NCBI GenBank assembly: GCA_017651185.1
Contig: JAGCDJ010000042.1
Location: 1 to 64,000, forward strand
Reading direction: 5' to 3'
Length of the DNA: 64,000 nucleotides
DNA from: Bacteroidales bacterium
GTDB lineage: Bacteria > Bacteroidota > Bacteroidia > Bacteroidales > ML635J-15
The notes beneath the pieces are model-generated. The model ran no database searches, was not told where the DNA came from, and saw nothing but the letters and a program-made list of their open reading frames with translations. The first letter of the stretch is position 1. Each line of letters opens with the position of its first letter. The translations under genes and the position numbers were made by a program. Shown here one piece after another: positions 25,713 through 34,368 of this stretch.

Positions 25713-26615
25713 ATGAAAAAACTAACCATGATACTAATCGCAATACTGGCGATATCGGTGCAAATGCAAGCACAAAAACTAGCAGAACATGTAATCCTTA
25801 TCGGTCTTGACGGCTGGGCTGCCCACGACCTCGACAATACCCGCAACAACATACCGAACATACGCAACCTAATAAAAAACGGCAGTTGCAACATGCACAA
25901 GCGCTCGGTATTGCCTTCGGACTCAGGAGTAAATTGGGCTTCAATGTTCATGGGCGTAGGTCCCGAAATGCACGGATACACAACATGGGACTCTAAAAAA
26001 CACGACTTACCATCTTCAACAACAAACCAAAATGGCATTTTCCCTACAATATTCTCAATTATCCGCGACCAATATCCCGATGCCGAAACCGGCTGCACCT
26101 TCGAATGGGACGGCATTAAGTATGTCATTGACACTCTTGCAATAAGTCACGTACATTTCTTCAGCGATGGATGGGAACCAGTTGAGAAAAATTGCGACCA
26201 CATTGTAAAATACATAACCGAAAGCAAACCAATATTTTACGCTGCCTGCTTCGATGGTCCCGATGGTCCTGGACACAAATACGGATGGTACTCCGAAGGT
26301 TACTACGACTACATGGAACGCGCAGACAAGTGCGTCGGTCGCATAATACAAGCACTAAAGGATGCTGGCATATACGACAATACAATAATCATCGTAACCG
26401 GCGACCATGGCGGACACGACCATGGACATGGCAGTCTGGCAATGGAAGACATGGAAAGTCCGCTCGTAATCTTCGGAAAAAACGTGCGTTCCAGTTATAT
26501 GTACGACGACCCGATTGCACAATATGATGTGGCAGCAAGCATTGCATACATACTTGGACTAGAAATGCCAGAGGTATGGCGCGGGAAACCTGTAAAACAA
26601 GTTTTTATACGTTAG
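25713..26615 (+). CDS. Exported alkaline-phosphatase-superfamily phosphodiesterase
   Basis: A 300-residue protein with a signal peptide ending near VQMQAQ. The fold is that of type I phosphodiesterases/nucleotide pyrophosphatases: first metal site ILIGLDGW, likely nucleophile in LPSDSGVNWASMF (Ser in place of the usual Thr), DGPDGPGHKYG, and the last metal site IVTGDHGGHDHGHG. It would hydrolyse phosphate esters in the periplasm, but the substrate is not predictable. It stands alone with its own promoter. Confidence 0.82.
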   Translation: MKKLTMILIAILAISVQMQAQKLAEHVILIGLDGWAAHDLDNTRNNIPNIRNLIKNGSCNMHKRSVLPSDSGVNWASMFMGVGPEMHGYTTWDSKKHDLPSSTTNQNGIFPTIFSIIRDQYPDAETGCTFEWDGIKYVIDTLAISHVHFFSDGWEPVEKNCDHIVKYITESKPIFYAACFDGPDGPGHKYGWYSEGYYDYMERADKCVGRIIQALKDAGIYDNTIIIVTGDHGGHDHGHGSLAMEDMESPLVIFGKNVRSSYMYDDPIAQYDVAASIAYILGLEMPEVWRGKPVKQVFIR

Positions 26616-26766
26616 ACTTACAGTTCACCACCTCGAACTCACGTCTATATCTACTCTCTAATATTCCTACACAAAAAGCGAATGTGGAATATCAAGCATT
26701 TTCCCCATACAATATTTTTCAAAACTTTTCGTTTATTTTGAACTTTCGTATTGAAAAAATTTTTAT

Positions 26767-26775
26767 TATTTTTGT
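26767..26775 (+). promoter_or_regulatory. -7 promoter box for the glycogen-synthase-like operon
   Basis: TATTTTTGT, matches TAnnTTTG with T last, 35 nt before the ATG at 26811. Confidence 0.5.
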
Positions 26776-26810
26776 GCCTTAAATATTTTTTGAAGTAAAA
26801 AACATAACGC

Positions 26811-27617
26811 ATGAAATTGAAAGTTTTATTTGTAGCACAGGAAATAGCACCATATGTACCTGACAATGAGATGTCGCTGGCTTGCCGCAAACTTCCGCAG
26901 GGAATTCAGGAACTTGGAAACGAAATTCGTATATTCATGCCTAAGTTCGGCGTAATAAACGAAAGAAGAAACCAGTTGCACGAAGTCATAAGACTCAGCG
27001 GAATGAACCTTGTGATAAACGACACCGACCATCCGCTTATAATAAAGGTTGCCTCGATACAGCCAGTAAGAATGCAGGTATATTTCATCGACAACGAAGA
27101 CTTGTTCCAGAAAAAATACATAGTCACCGACAAGAGCGAAGACAATTTCACTGCAGACGAAAAATCGATATTTTTCTCGAAAGGCGTCGTCGAAACAGTC
27201 AAGAAACTTGGCTGGGCACCAAACATTGTACACTGCCACGGCTGGTTCTCGGCAATATTCCCGTTCATGATGAGAAAAGTATACAAGTACGACCCTCTTT
27301 TTGCAAACAACTGCAAGGTTGTCTACACCATATACAACGACAGTTTCTCGGGTAGCATCAACAACGACTTTGCCAAGAAACTTGTAGAAAAGGAAGTGAA
27401 AATAGAAGACCTTGAAAGAATAAGCGAACCTACATGGGAGAACATAACAAAGTTTGCAATCGACTATTCCGACGGAATAATACTTGGTTCACAGGATATC
27501 AATCCCGAAATAATAAAATACATACAGGACAGCGGAAAACCAATGCTCGAATATTCTGACAACGACACATTGGCAGCAAACTGTGAAAACTTCTACAATA
27601 CCGTCATCGAAAAATAA
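26811..27617 (+). CDS. GT5 N-terminal-domain-only glycogen-synthase-like protein
   Basis: A 268-residue protein that covers only the N-terminal Rossmann domain of glycogen/starch synthases: KVLFVAQEIAPY, RIFMPKFGVINERRNQLHEVIRLSG (split over residues about 40-65), YFIDNEDLF and VHCHGWFSAI. The ADP-glucose-binding KTGGL loop after the first strand is replaced (PDNEMSLACRKLP), and the C-terminal catalytic half is missing. Short proteins of this kind are conserved in Bacteroidetes next to a DUF4270 lipoprotein, as here (5 nt apart). True glucosyltransferase activity is doubtful. Confidence 0.75.
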   Translation: MKLKVLFVAQEIAPYVPDNEMSLACRKLPQGIQELGNEIRIFMPKFGVINERRNQLHEVIRLSGMNLVINDTDHPLIIKVASIQPVRMQVYFIDNEDLFQKKYIVTDKSEDNFTADEKSIFFSKGVVETVKKLGWAPNIVHCHGWFSAIFPFMMRKVYKYDPLFANNCKVVYTIYNDSFSGSINNDFAKKLVEKEVKIEDLERISEPTWENITKFAIDYSDGIILGSQDINPEIIKYIQDSGKPMLEYSDNDTLAANCENFYNTVIEK

Positions 27618-27622
27618 GACTG

Positions 27623-28903
27623 ATGAATAGAATCTTTAATGCAAAGTTCCTAATAGTACTCGCCCTGACGGCAATTCTTGCCTTTGCAACCAATGCCTGC
27701 AAGGACGATGACTCGGCAATAGGCACCGGCATAATGCCAAACAGCGACATGATGGAGTTCAAGTGCGACACCTTAGGCATACAAACTTTCGCAGTAAGGG
27801 ACACACATGTAGAAACACAAAACAGGACAGTGAACCCCATAGGCATTGTAAACGATGAAATTTTCGGACAGACAAATGCATCATGCGCATTCCAAGTACT
27901 GCTATCATCAAACAATGTACAGTTCAACCGCGAAATCGACACCGCAGATCTTTCGGGCGTAAAACTTACACTGCAACTGAAATACGATGAAATATACGGC
28001 AGCGCAGAATCATCCATGAAAATTAATGTCAACAGGTTGCTAACCAGCATTTCATACGATTCAACCTATTACGATGACACACATTTCGATGCCTCGCAGT
28101 ACGAACTTCTGCAATCTACAGACATCACTGCCGACAGCGACAGCATAATAAAGGTTGAAATGCCACAGAACTTGGTGGAAAACATCATAAGGCAGAATGT
28201 AGGACAAACAACCTGGAGCAACGAGGACTTTGTAAAGTTCTTCAAGGGAATATATGTAACCACCGAACTAAATTCAGGCGATGGTTGCCTATATGCTCTC
28301 AACCTTATCAATAGCAAGTCAAAAATGGTGCTTACATACAATGACACCTGCACGTTCGACTTCATTATCGGCGAATATGCTGCAAAAATAAACTTGTACT
28401 CGCACGACTATACCAATGCCGACAGCGAACTTAAGGATGCCATCGACAACCCCGAGCAGCCATCAAAGTACTGCTACATACAAGGACTTGCTGGAATGAA
28501 GACAAAAATTAAGTTTCCAGAACTTGCAAACATGTTCGACTCAACAAACATAATAATAAATAAGGCACAGCTCAAAGTGACAATAAAGGAAGGTACGACT
28601 ACCGACTACCTACCCTCACCAAAGGCAATGAGCATGACAAGGATACTCAGCAGCGGACTGTTCGACTTCCTCGAAGACTACAAGTCCAACAGCAAATACT
28701 TTGGCGGTCAGTTTGATGCAAGCGACAACTCATACACATTCAATATTCCATTACACCTGCAAAGTTTACAGAATGGAGAACCAGACAATGGAATATACCT
28801 GGTGGCAAACGACAATAGGATTGTACCGTATAGGGCAATGTTGTATGGCGGTGCTCACGAGAATTATAGCGTTAAGATATTAGTTTATTACTCAAAATAT
28901 TAG
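27623..28903 (+). CDS. DUF4270 lipoprotein
   Basis: A 426-residue lipoprotein with a lipobox-like end ATNACKDD (Cys26). The body matches the DUF4270 family of Bacteroidetes: GTGIMPNSDMMEFKCDTLGI near the N-terminus, GIVNDEIFGQTNASCAFQ, and a C-terminal ILVYYSK. The function of the family is not known; its placement between the glycogen-synthase-like gene and glmS is a conserved kind of neighbourhood and suggests an envelope role. Confidence 0.8.
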   Translation: MNRIFNAKFLIVLALTAILAFATNACKDDDSAIGTGIMPNSDMMEFKCDTLGIQTFAVRDTHVETQNRTVNPIGIVNDEIFGQTNASCAFQVLLSSNNVQFNREIDTADLSGVKLTLQLKYDEIYGSAESSMKINVNRLLTSISYDSTYYDDTHFDASQYELLQSTDITADSDSIIKVEMPQNLVENIIRQNVGQTTWSNEDFVKFFKGIYVTTELNSGDGCLYALNLINSKSKMVLTYNDTCTFDFIIGEYAAKINLYSHDYTNADSELKDAIDNPEQPSKYCYIQGLAGMKTKIKFPELANMFDSTNIIINKAQLKVTIKEGTTTDYLPSPKAMSMTRILSSGLFDFLEDYKSNSKYFGGQFDASDNSYTFNIPLHLQSLQNGEPDNGIYLVANDNRIVPYRAMLYGGAHENYSVKILVYYSKY

Positions 28904-28907
28904 CATT

Positions 28908-30761
28908 ATGTGCGGAATTGTTGGATACATAGGCAATAGAGATGCATACGAAGTTTTGATAAAGGGACTGAAACGATTGGAATACAGAGGCTACGACTCT
29001 GCCGGAATCGCAATGTACAACGGCAGCAAGTTCAATGTATATAAATGCCACGGAAAAGTCAGCGACCTCGAAGACCATGTAAAGGACAAGGATACAAAAG
29101 GAAATATAGGTATTGGACATACCCGTTGGGCAACTCACGGAGAACCAAACGATATAAATGCACATCCGCATGTCTCGATGAACGGGAAATTCATTCTCAT
29201 CCACAACGGAATCATTGAGAATTATGCAAAACTGAAAGCCACTCTCGAAGAAAAGGGCTATACTTTCAAGGGCGAAACCGACTCCGAAGTGCTTGTCAAT
29301 TTCATTGAGTACATTTATACAGAAAGCCACGCACAGGACGAAAACTTTACCCCCGACGATGCTGTCCGCGCAGCATTGCAACTGGTAGAAGGCGCATACG
29401 GAATCGTTGTAATGAGTGCCGAAGACCCCGAAACGCTGACTGTTGCCCGCAAGGGTAGCCCAATCGTAATCGGACTTGGCAACGGCGAATACTTTGTCGC
29501 ATCTGATGCTACACCTATTATAGAATATACCAATTCGGTAATCTACCTCAACGACCTTGATGTAGCAACAATCAGCAGAACAGGGTTCAACCTTGCAAAC
29601 CTCAAGGACCGCAGGGCAAAAATCGACATCCAGCAGGTTGACCTTCGCCTCGATGAAATCGAAAAGAACGGTTTCGACCACTATATGCTCAAGGAAATCT
29701 ACGAGCAGCCACGAGCAATTGCCGACACATACCGCGGTCGTCTGAGCTTAGACAGCAAAAACTTGACTCTCGGTGGACTTCACACCGTTATGAACGAACT
29801 GAAAGAGGCAAAGCGAATCATAATCGTTGCCTGTGGAACAAGCTGGCATGCCGGTCTTGTTGGCGAATACCTATTCGAGGAGTTTGCCCGCATACCTACC
29901 GAAGTGGAATACGCATCGGAATTCAGATACAGAAATCCAATCATCAACAAGGGCGACATTGTAATAGCAATAAGCCAAAGTGGAGAAACTGCCGATACTC
30001 TTGCAGCAATACAGCTCGCAAAGGAAAGAGGTGCAATAGTTCTTGGAATATGCAACGTTGTCGGTTCTAGCATTCCACGCGAAACTGTAGCAGGTGTTTA
30101 CACCCACGCTGGACCAGAAATCGGTGTGGCATCAACAAAGGCATTCACAACACAGATTACGGTGCTGACAATGATGGCTATGCAGGTTGGTCTTGCAAAC
30201 AAGGGACTTACCGAAAAGGAATTTACCGACTTAGTTGATGAACTTTACGCAATCCCTCAGAAGGTAGAACTTATACTCCAGAAGAGCGAAAGCATAAAGC
30301 AGATTGCAGAAAAGATAAAGGATGCTACTAACAGCATCTACCTCGGACGCGGCTACCTATACCCTGTCGCACTCGAAGGCGCATTGAAACTGAAGGAAAT
30401 TTCGTACATCCATGCCGAAGGTTATCCGTCAGCCGAAATGAAGCACGGACCTATCGCCCTCATTGACGAGAGAATGCCTGTTATCGTATTGGCGACCAAG
30501 GACAAATCATACGACAAGATTGTATCCAACATCCAGGAAGTAAAGGCACGCAAGGGCGTTGTTATAGCCATCGTCACCGAAGGCGACACAACAATCAAGG
30601 AAATGGCAGACTATGTAATAGAAGTCCCCTACTCCGACTTCGCACTTGCTCCGCTTCTGACAGTAGTACCGTTGCAGCTCATTGCCTACTACATCGCCGT
30701 GATGAGAGGTTGCAATGTCGACCAGCCACGAAATCTTGCAAAATCCGTAACAGTCGAATAA
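28908..30761 (+). CDS. glmS: Glutamine--fructose-6-phosphate aminotransferase (isomerizing)
   Basis: Makes glucosamine-6-phosphate, the first step toward UDP-GlcNAc, peptidoglycan and lipid A. The catalytic Cys follows the initiator Met (MCGIVGYIG). The glutaminase domain contains HTRWATHGEPN and GEIDSEV-like ETDSEVLV. Two SIS domains follow with ACGTSWHAG, SQSGETADT and STKAFTTQ, and the C-terminus DQPRNLAKSVTVE is complete. 617 aa, normal length. It starts 4 nt after the DUF4270 gene. No glmS ribozyme-like leader is present. Confidence 0.97.
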   Translation: MCGIVGYIGNRDAYEVLIKGLKRLEYRGYDSAGIAMYNGSKFNVYKCHGKVSDLEDHVKDKDTKGNIGIGHTRWATHGEPNDINAHPHVSMNGKFILIHNGIIENYAKLKATLEEKGYTFKGETDSEVLVNFIEYIYTESHAQDENFTPDDAVRAALQLVEGAYGIVVMSAEDPETLTVARKGSPIVIGLGNGEYFVASDATPIIEYTNSVIYLNDLDVATISRTGFNLANLKDRRAKIDIQQVDLRLDEIEKNGFDHYMLKEIYEQPRAIADTYRGRLSLDSKNLTLGGLHTVMNELKEAKRIIIVACGTSWHAGLVGEYLFEEFARIPTEVEYASEFRYRNPIINKGDIVIAISQSGETADTLAAIQLAKERGAIVLGICNVVGSSIPRETVAGVYTHAGPEIGVASTKAFTTQITVLTMMAMQVGLANKGLTEKEFTDLVDELYAIPQKVELILQKSESIKQIAEKIKDATNSIYLGRGYLYPVALEGALKLKEISYIHAEGYPSAEMKHGPIALIDERMPVIVLATKDKSYDKIVSNIQEVKARKGVVIAIVTEGDTTIKEMADYVIEVPYSDFALAPLLTVVPLQLIAYYIAVMRGCNVDQPRNLAKSVTVE

Positions 30762-30770
30762 AAAACTGAA

Positions 30771-33473
30771 ATGAAGCGACTTGTAAAAATATTAGTGATA
30801 TTGTTCTCGTTGGCGGCAATAGCAGCGTGTTCAACCGAAAAAAACACGCCAATGAACCGCTTCTATCACAGTACAACGCTGAAGTACAACATTTACTTCA
30901 ACGGACGCGAGTCGTACAAGAAAGGCATCAACAAGATAAACGACCAGAATAGCGACAACTACGCATTGACACTCAGCGTATTTACCGATAGCAAGGAAGA
31001 AAATGCCAGCATTGCCAACGGTGAAATGGAAAAGGCAATCCAGAAATCTGCTAAAGGCATAAAACTTCACTCCATCACAAAAAAGCCAAAGCCATCGGGC
31101 AAAGCTATGACTCCTAAAGAAAAGGAATTTATGGCGCAGAACGAGTTCAACAAATGGGTTGACCGCTGTTACTTGCTTATGGGAAAAGCGTACTTCATCA
31201 AGCGCGACTACCTGCAGGCAAGAACAAACCTTGAATTTGCTCTCCGCCAATATCCGAACTCAAAGGCACAACCCGAAATGGCAATGTACCTCGTAAGAAC
31301 TTTCTGCGAAGACAAGAAATTCAAGGAGGCAAAAGAAGTTCTCGACAAGATTGATGCCGACAAAAAAATCAACAAGAAAACCGAAGGTTACTATGCAGCA
31401 GTTTGCGCCGACTATTACCTGAAACAAAACAACACCGAAGAAGCAGCCGAAAAACTGAAAACTGCAATCGAAAAGACCAAAAAGCGTACAGACAAGCTAA
31501 GATACACATACATTCTTGCGCAACTCAACGAAAAGGAAAACAAGATGAACGATGCTTACAAATGCTACGAAGCAGCATCGAAGCGCAACAGAATCTACGA
31601 AATGGAGTTCAACGCCCGCATAAACATGGCAAAATGCCACAGCGGGAAAGGCAGCAACAAGGAAATTTTCAAGTTGCTGAACAAGATGCTCAAGGATGAA
31701 AAGAACAAGGAGTATCGCGACCAGATTTACTACGCAATGGCAGAAGTAGAAATGAGGTCGGGCAAGGAAACCGAAGCAATTGAACATTACAGGAAATCAT
31801 CGGAAGTAAGCATGGGCAACGACTACCAGAAAGCATTGTCGTGCATGAAATTAGGTGAAATTTACTTTGCAAAACTTGAATACAAGAATGCCTACCTATA
31901 CTACGACACCTGCATGCAGTTCCTGCCCGAAAGTCACGAAAACTTCAAGGAGATACAGGCATTGTCGAAGAATCTGTCCGAACTTGTCACTTATACCGAT
32001 GTAATTGAATTCGAGGACAGCGTGCAGAAAATCGCCCAGATGAGCGACAAGGAACGCAACAAGTTGATTGACGGACTTATCGCAAAGGTTTTAGAGCAGG
32101 AACGTCTTGAACGCGAACTTGCCCAACAGGAAAGCCTCAACTCCTACCTTTTCGACCAGAAGCGTGGCGAAACCAATACAGTAGGAAGTTCATCGGGGAA
32201 ATGGTACTTCTACAACCCAGCACAATTAAGTTACGGAAAGAACGAATTCCAGAAGAAGTGGGGCAACAGGAAAAACGAAGACCATTGGCGACGCAGAGAC
32301 AAGACAGTCGTATCGTTTGATATGGGTGATGACAGCGAAGCATCAGACAGCGTTGTTGCCGATGCAAAACCTAAGAACGAAGACCCAAAGAGCCGCGAAT
32401 ACTACCTGCAGGACTTGCCTTTGACAGATTCAGCAATGCAGGAATCGCACAAGCGAATCGAAAATGCATTGTATTATGCCAGCAAAATTTATAAGGAAAA
32501 GTTTGGCGACTACCCCAAAGCTATCAACAGCTACGAGGATTTGAACCGCCGCTATCCGAACACCGACTACCAACTCCTCTCCTACTACGACCTGTACATA
32601 CTTAATACGCTTGTCAAGGATTTTCCGCAGGCAGAAAAATACAAAGGACTTATTATCAGCAAGTACGGCAACACCAATTATGCTAAACTGCTACAAAATC
32701 CAAACTTTGTAAAGGAACAGGAGGAAATACGCAAACGCGACGAACAGCTTTATGCTACAACCTACGATGCTTTCATGAGAGGAGAATGGAGTACTGTACA
32801 ACGCAATGCGACAAACTTCATTAACAACAACAGCGACAGCGACTTGGTGCCGAATTTTGACTTCCTCAACACAATGTGCACCGCAAGAAATGCCGATACA
32901 ACCAAGTTCAAACTGGCATTGCTCGACTTCATCGACCGCCACCCGAAGCACGAACTTAGACAGGCAGCAGAAAATATTCTCGCTTACTTTGGCACAGGCG
33001 ACATTGACGCTTTGATTGCCGACCTGAAATCGCGGCCCGAAGTCGTAAAGCAGCAGAAAAAGGAAGGAGAAGAGGAATCGTACGCAGAAGAAACCATAGA
33101 AGCAGAATACACCTTCGACGAGATGGCAGAACACTACTATGTTGTTTACTTCAAGTCGGAACAAGTTGACGACAAGCGACTTGCATTTGAAATCCGCAAC
33201 TTCAACATCTTCAACTTCAACATGCGAACCTTCAATGTAGTTACAAGCACCTTCAACAGCAACTATTCGCTGATTACGGTGCGCCCATTCCGCAATATGC
33301 GTCAGTCGGTCAACTACTCGAAGATGATTGCCAACAGCGAGGATGTCTTCAATAAACTTAGAAATGTAGACTACAAGATATTTGTAATTTCAGCCGATAA
33401 TTTCAAGCAACTTACTGCCAGCAAGAACCTGAATGCATACCTTGAGTTCTACAACGCCAACTACAACAAATAG
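30771..33473 (+). CDS. porW: T9SS lipoprotein PorW/SprE
   Basis: A 900-residue TPR-rich lipoprotein needed for type IX secretion and, in gliding relatives, motility. The lipobox is AAIAAC (Cys20). The characteristic start NRFYHSTTLKYNIYFNGRES follows. Residues about 120-420 hold repeated helical pairs of TPR type (LLMGKAYFIKRDYLQARTN, YYAMAEVEMRSGKETEAIEH). A charged, low-complexity middle and a C-terminal domain with FEIRNFNIFNFNMRTFNV complete it. It lies 9 nt after glmS and upstream of porX. Confidence 0.87.
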   Translation: MKRLVKILVILFSLAAIAACSTEKNTPMNRFYHSTTLKYNIYFNGRESYKKGINKINDQNSDNYALTLSVFTDSKEENASIANGEMEKAIQKSAKGIKLHSITKKPKPSGKAMTPKEKEFMAQNEFNKWVDRCYLLMGKAYFIKRDYLQARTNLEFALRQYPNSKAQPEMAMYLVRTFCEDKKFKEAKEVLDKIDADKKINKKTEGYYAAVCADYYLKQNNTEEAAEKLKTAIEKTKKRTDKLRYTYILAQLNEKENKMNDAYKCYEAASKRNRIYEMEFNARINMAKCHSGKGSNKEIFKLLNKMLKDEKNKEYRDQIYYAMAEVEMRSGKETEAIEHYRKSSEVSMGNDYQKALSCMKLGEIYFAKLEYKNAYLYYDTCMQFLPESHENFKEIQALSKNLSELVTYTDVIEFEDSVQKIAQMSDKERNKLIDGLIAKVLEQERLERELAQQESLNSYLFDQKRGETNTVGSSSGKWYFYNPAQLSYGKNEFQKKWGNRKNEDHWRRRDKTVVSFDMGDDSEASDSVVADAKPKNEDPKSREYYLQDLPLTDSAMQESHKRIENALYYASKIYKEKFGDYPKAINSYEDLNRRYPNTDYQLLSYYDLYILNTLVKDFPQAEKYKGLIISKYGNTNYAKLLQNPNFVKEQEEIRKRDEQLYATTYDAFMRGEWSTVQRNATNFINNNSDSDLVPNFDFLNTMCTARNADTTKFKLALLDFIDRHPKHELRQAAENILAYFGTGDIDALIADLKSRPEVVKQQKKEGEEESYAEETIEAEYTFDEMAEHYYVVYFKSEQVDDKRLAFEIRNFNIFNFNMRTFNVVTSTFNSNYSLITVRPFRNMRQSVNYSKMIANSEDVFNKLRNVDYKIFVISADNFKQLTASKNLNAYLEFYNANYNK

Positions 33474-33506
33474 TTGCACAAAGCAATCCTTTAACCTATT
33501 ATAACA

Positions 33507-34307
33507 ATGAAAACAAGAGTATTAGCCACCATCATTTCAATACTCGCAATAATTTTGTGCGAAGGTTCAATCAATAGCATGTCGGCACAATCACCCTACG
33601 ATGTCGATAATTCGAGGAATGGCAAGTATGTAGATGAATCGAGGCCGATTTTGATAACTGCCCAGTTTGATGGTGACGAAAATGAAACTCTCGCCGAATA
33701 TTGTAGATACGATGCGCAAAACCGAATAATAGAATACGGTTGTATAACAGGACAGTTCGACTACGAAACATACATTCGTATGTTCAAGATTCATTATAAA
33801 GGCGAAAAAATTGATTCGGTACAATGCAAAGAGGTGTATTGCGGCATTGCTTCACAAAAAATGGATATGATTTTCAAGAAAGGCATCAGCTTTTACGACC
33901 AGTTCACAGGCAATGACATTGGTTTCATACTCGACACCGACAAAGCGCCAAAAGATCTTGACACTAAATCAATTGCCTCAATGCGTGCATACGCCGACAG
34001 CAAAAATGACATTTTGGTACGACAGTTCGCATGGATATACGATTTCAGTGCCATAAAGGAATGGGACAAAGAGAAGAAAGACAAAGAGGGCATCCTAATA
34101 TATTCTGAATTAGTTGATTATAGCAACGAAGGTGACGAAAGTTATAAGATAAACTATTCATACGGATATTGTGGCGATTATAGCACCAAAAACATAGTCA
34201 ACACAAGTCACACTGAATATGAAGGAGAAGTGTACGAAAACGAACGCAACTACATCATTACGGAAACATATCTGCATACGGATGTTGATCCAAGGGGTGG
34301 GAAATAA
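33507..34307 (+). CDS. Exported protein of unknown function between porW and porX
   Basis: A 266-residue protein with a signal peptide (hydrophobic run about residues 5-25, ending SMSAQS). The mature part is rich in Tyr, Asp and short beta-like stretches (ITAQFDGDENETLAEYCRYD, VQCKEVYCGIAS, YKINYSYGYCGDYS) and resembles no family I can name. It has no sorting domain and no lipobox. Its place 33 nt after porW and before porX makes a T9SS-linked role possible, but this is guilt by association only. Confidence 0.6.
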   Translation: MKTRVLATIISILAIILCEGSINSMSAQSPYDVDNSRNGKYVDESRPILITAQFDGDENETLAEYCRYDAQNRIIEYGCITGQFDYETYIRMFKIHYKGEKIDSVQCKEVYCGIASQKMDMIFKKGISFYDQFTGNDIGFILDTDKAPKDLDTKSIASMRAYADSKNDILVRQFAWIYDFSAIKEWDKEKKDKEGILIYSELVDYSNEGDESYKINYSYGYCGDYSTKNIVNTSHTEYEGEVYENERNYIITETYLHTDVDPRGGK

Positions 34308-34310
34308 GAT

Positions 34311-34344
34311 ATAACGAAAAATAATTAAATAATTTTCTCGTTAT
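34311..34344 (+). terminator. Hairpin between the unknown exported gene and porX
   Basis: Arms ATAACGA / TCGTTAT with a long AT-rich loop region that can extend the pairing, then CTTTAAT. It may end or attenuate the upstream operon. The porX promoter, if any, would be the imperfect TATCTTTAA inside this hairpin's end. Confidence 0.4.
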
Positions 34345-34368
34345 CTTTAATAAATAAACGAAAACACC

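Noticed and set aside
25565..26134. 189-residue minus-strand frame over the phosphodiesterase gene
   Set aside because: It is antisense to a gene with signal peptide and metal motifs, and has no recognisable protein features.
30680..30770. glmS ribozyme near glmS
   Set aside because: glmS starts 4 nt after the previous gene, leaving no room for the ribozyme, and nothing similar was seen around it.
32691..33164. 157-residue minus-strand frame in porW
   Set aside because: Antisense to an intact T9SS gene; hydrophobic Cys/Val/Phe-rich composition is what the complement of Lys/Glu-rich coding gives.
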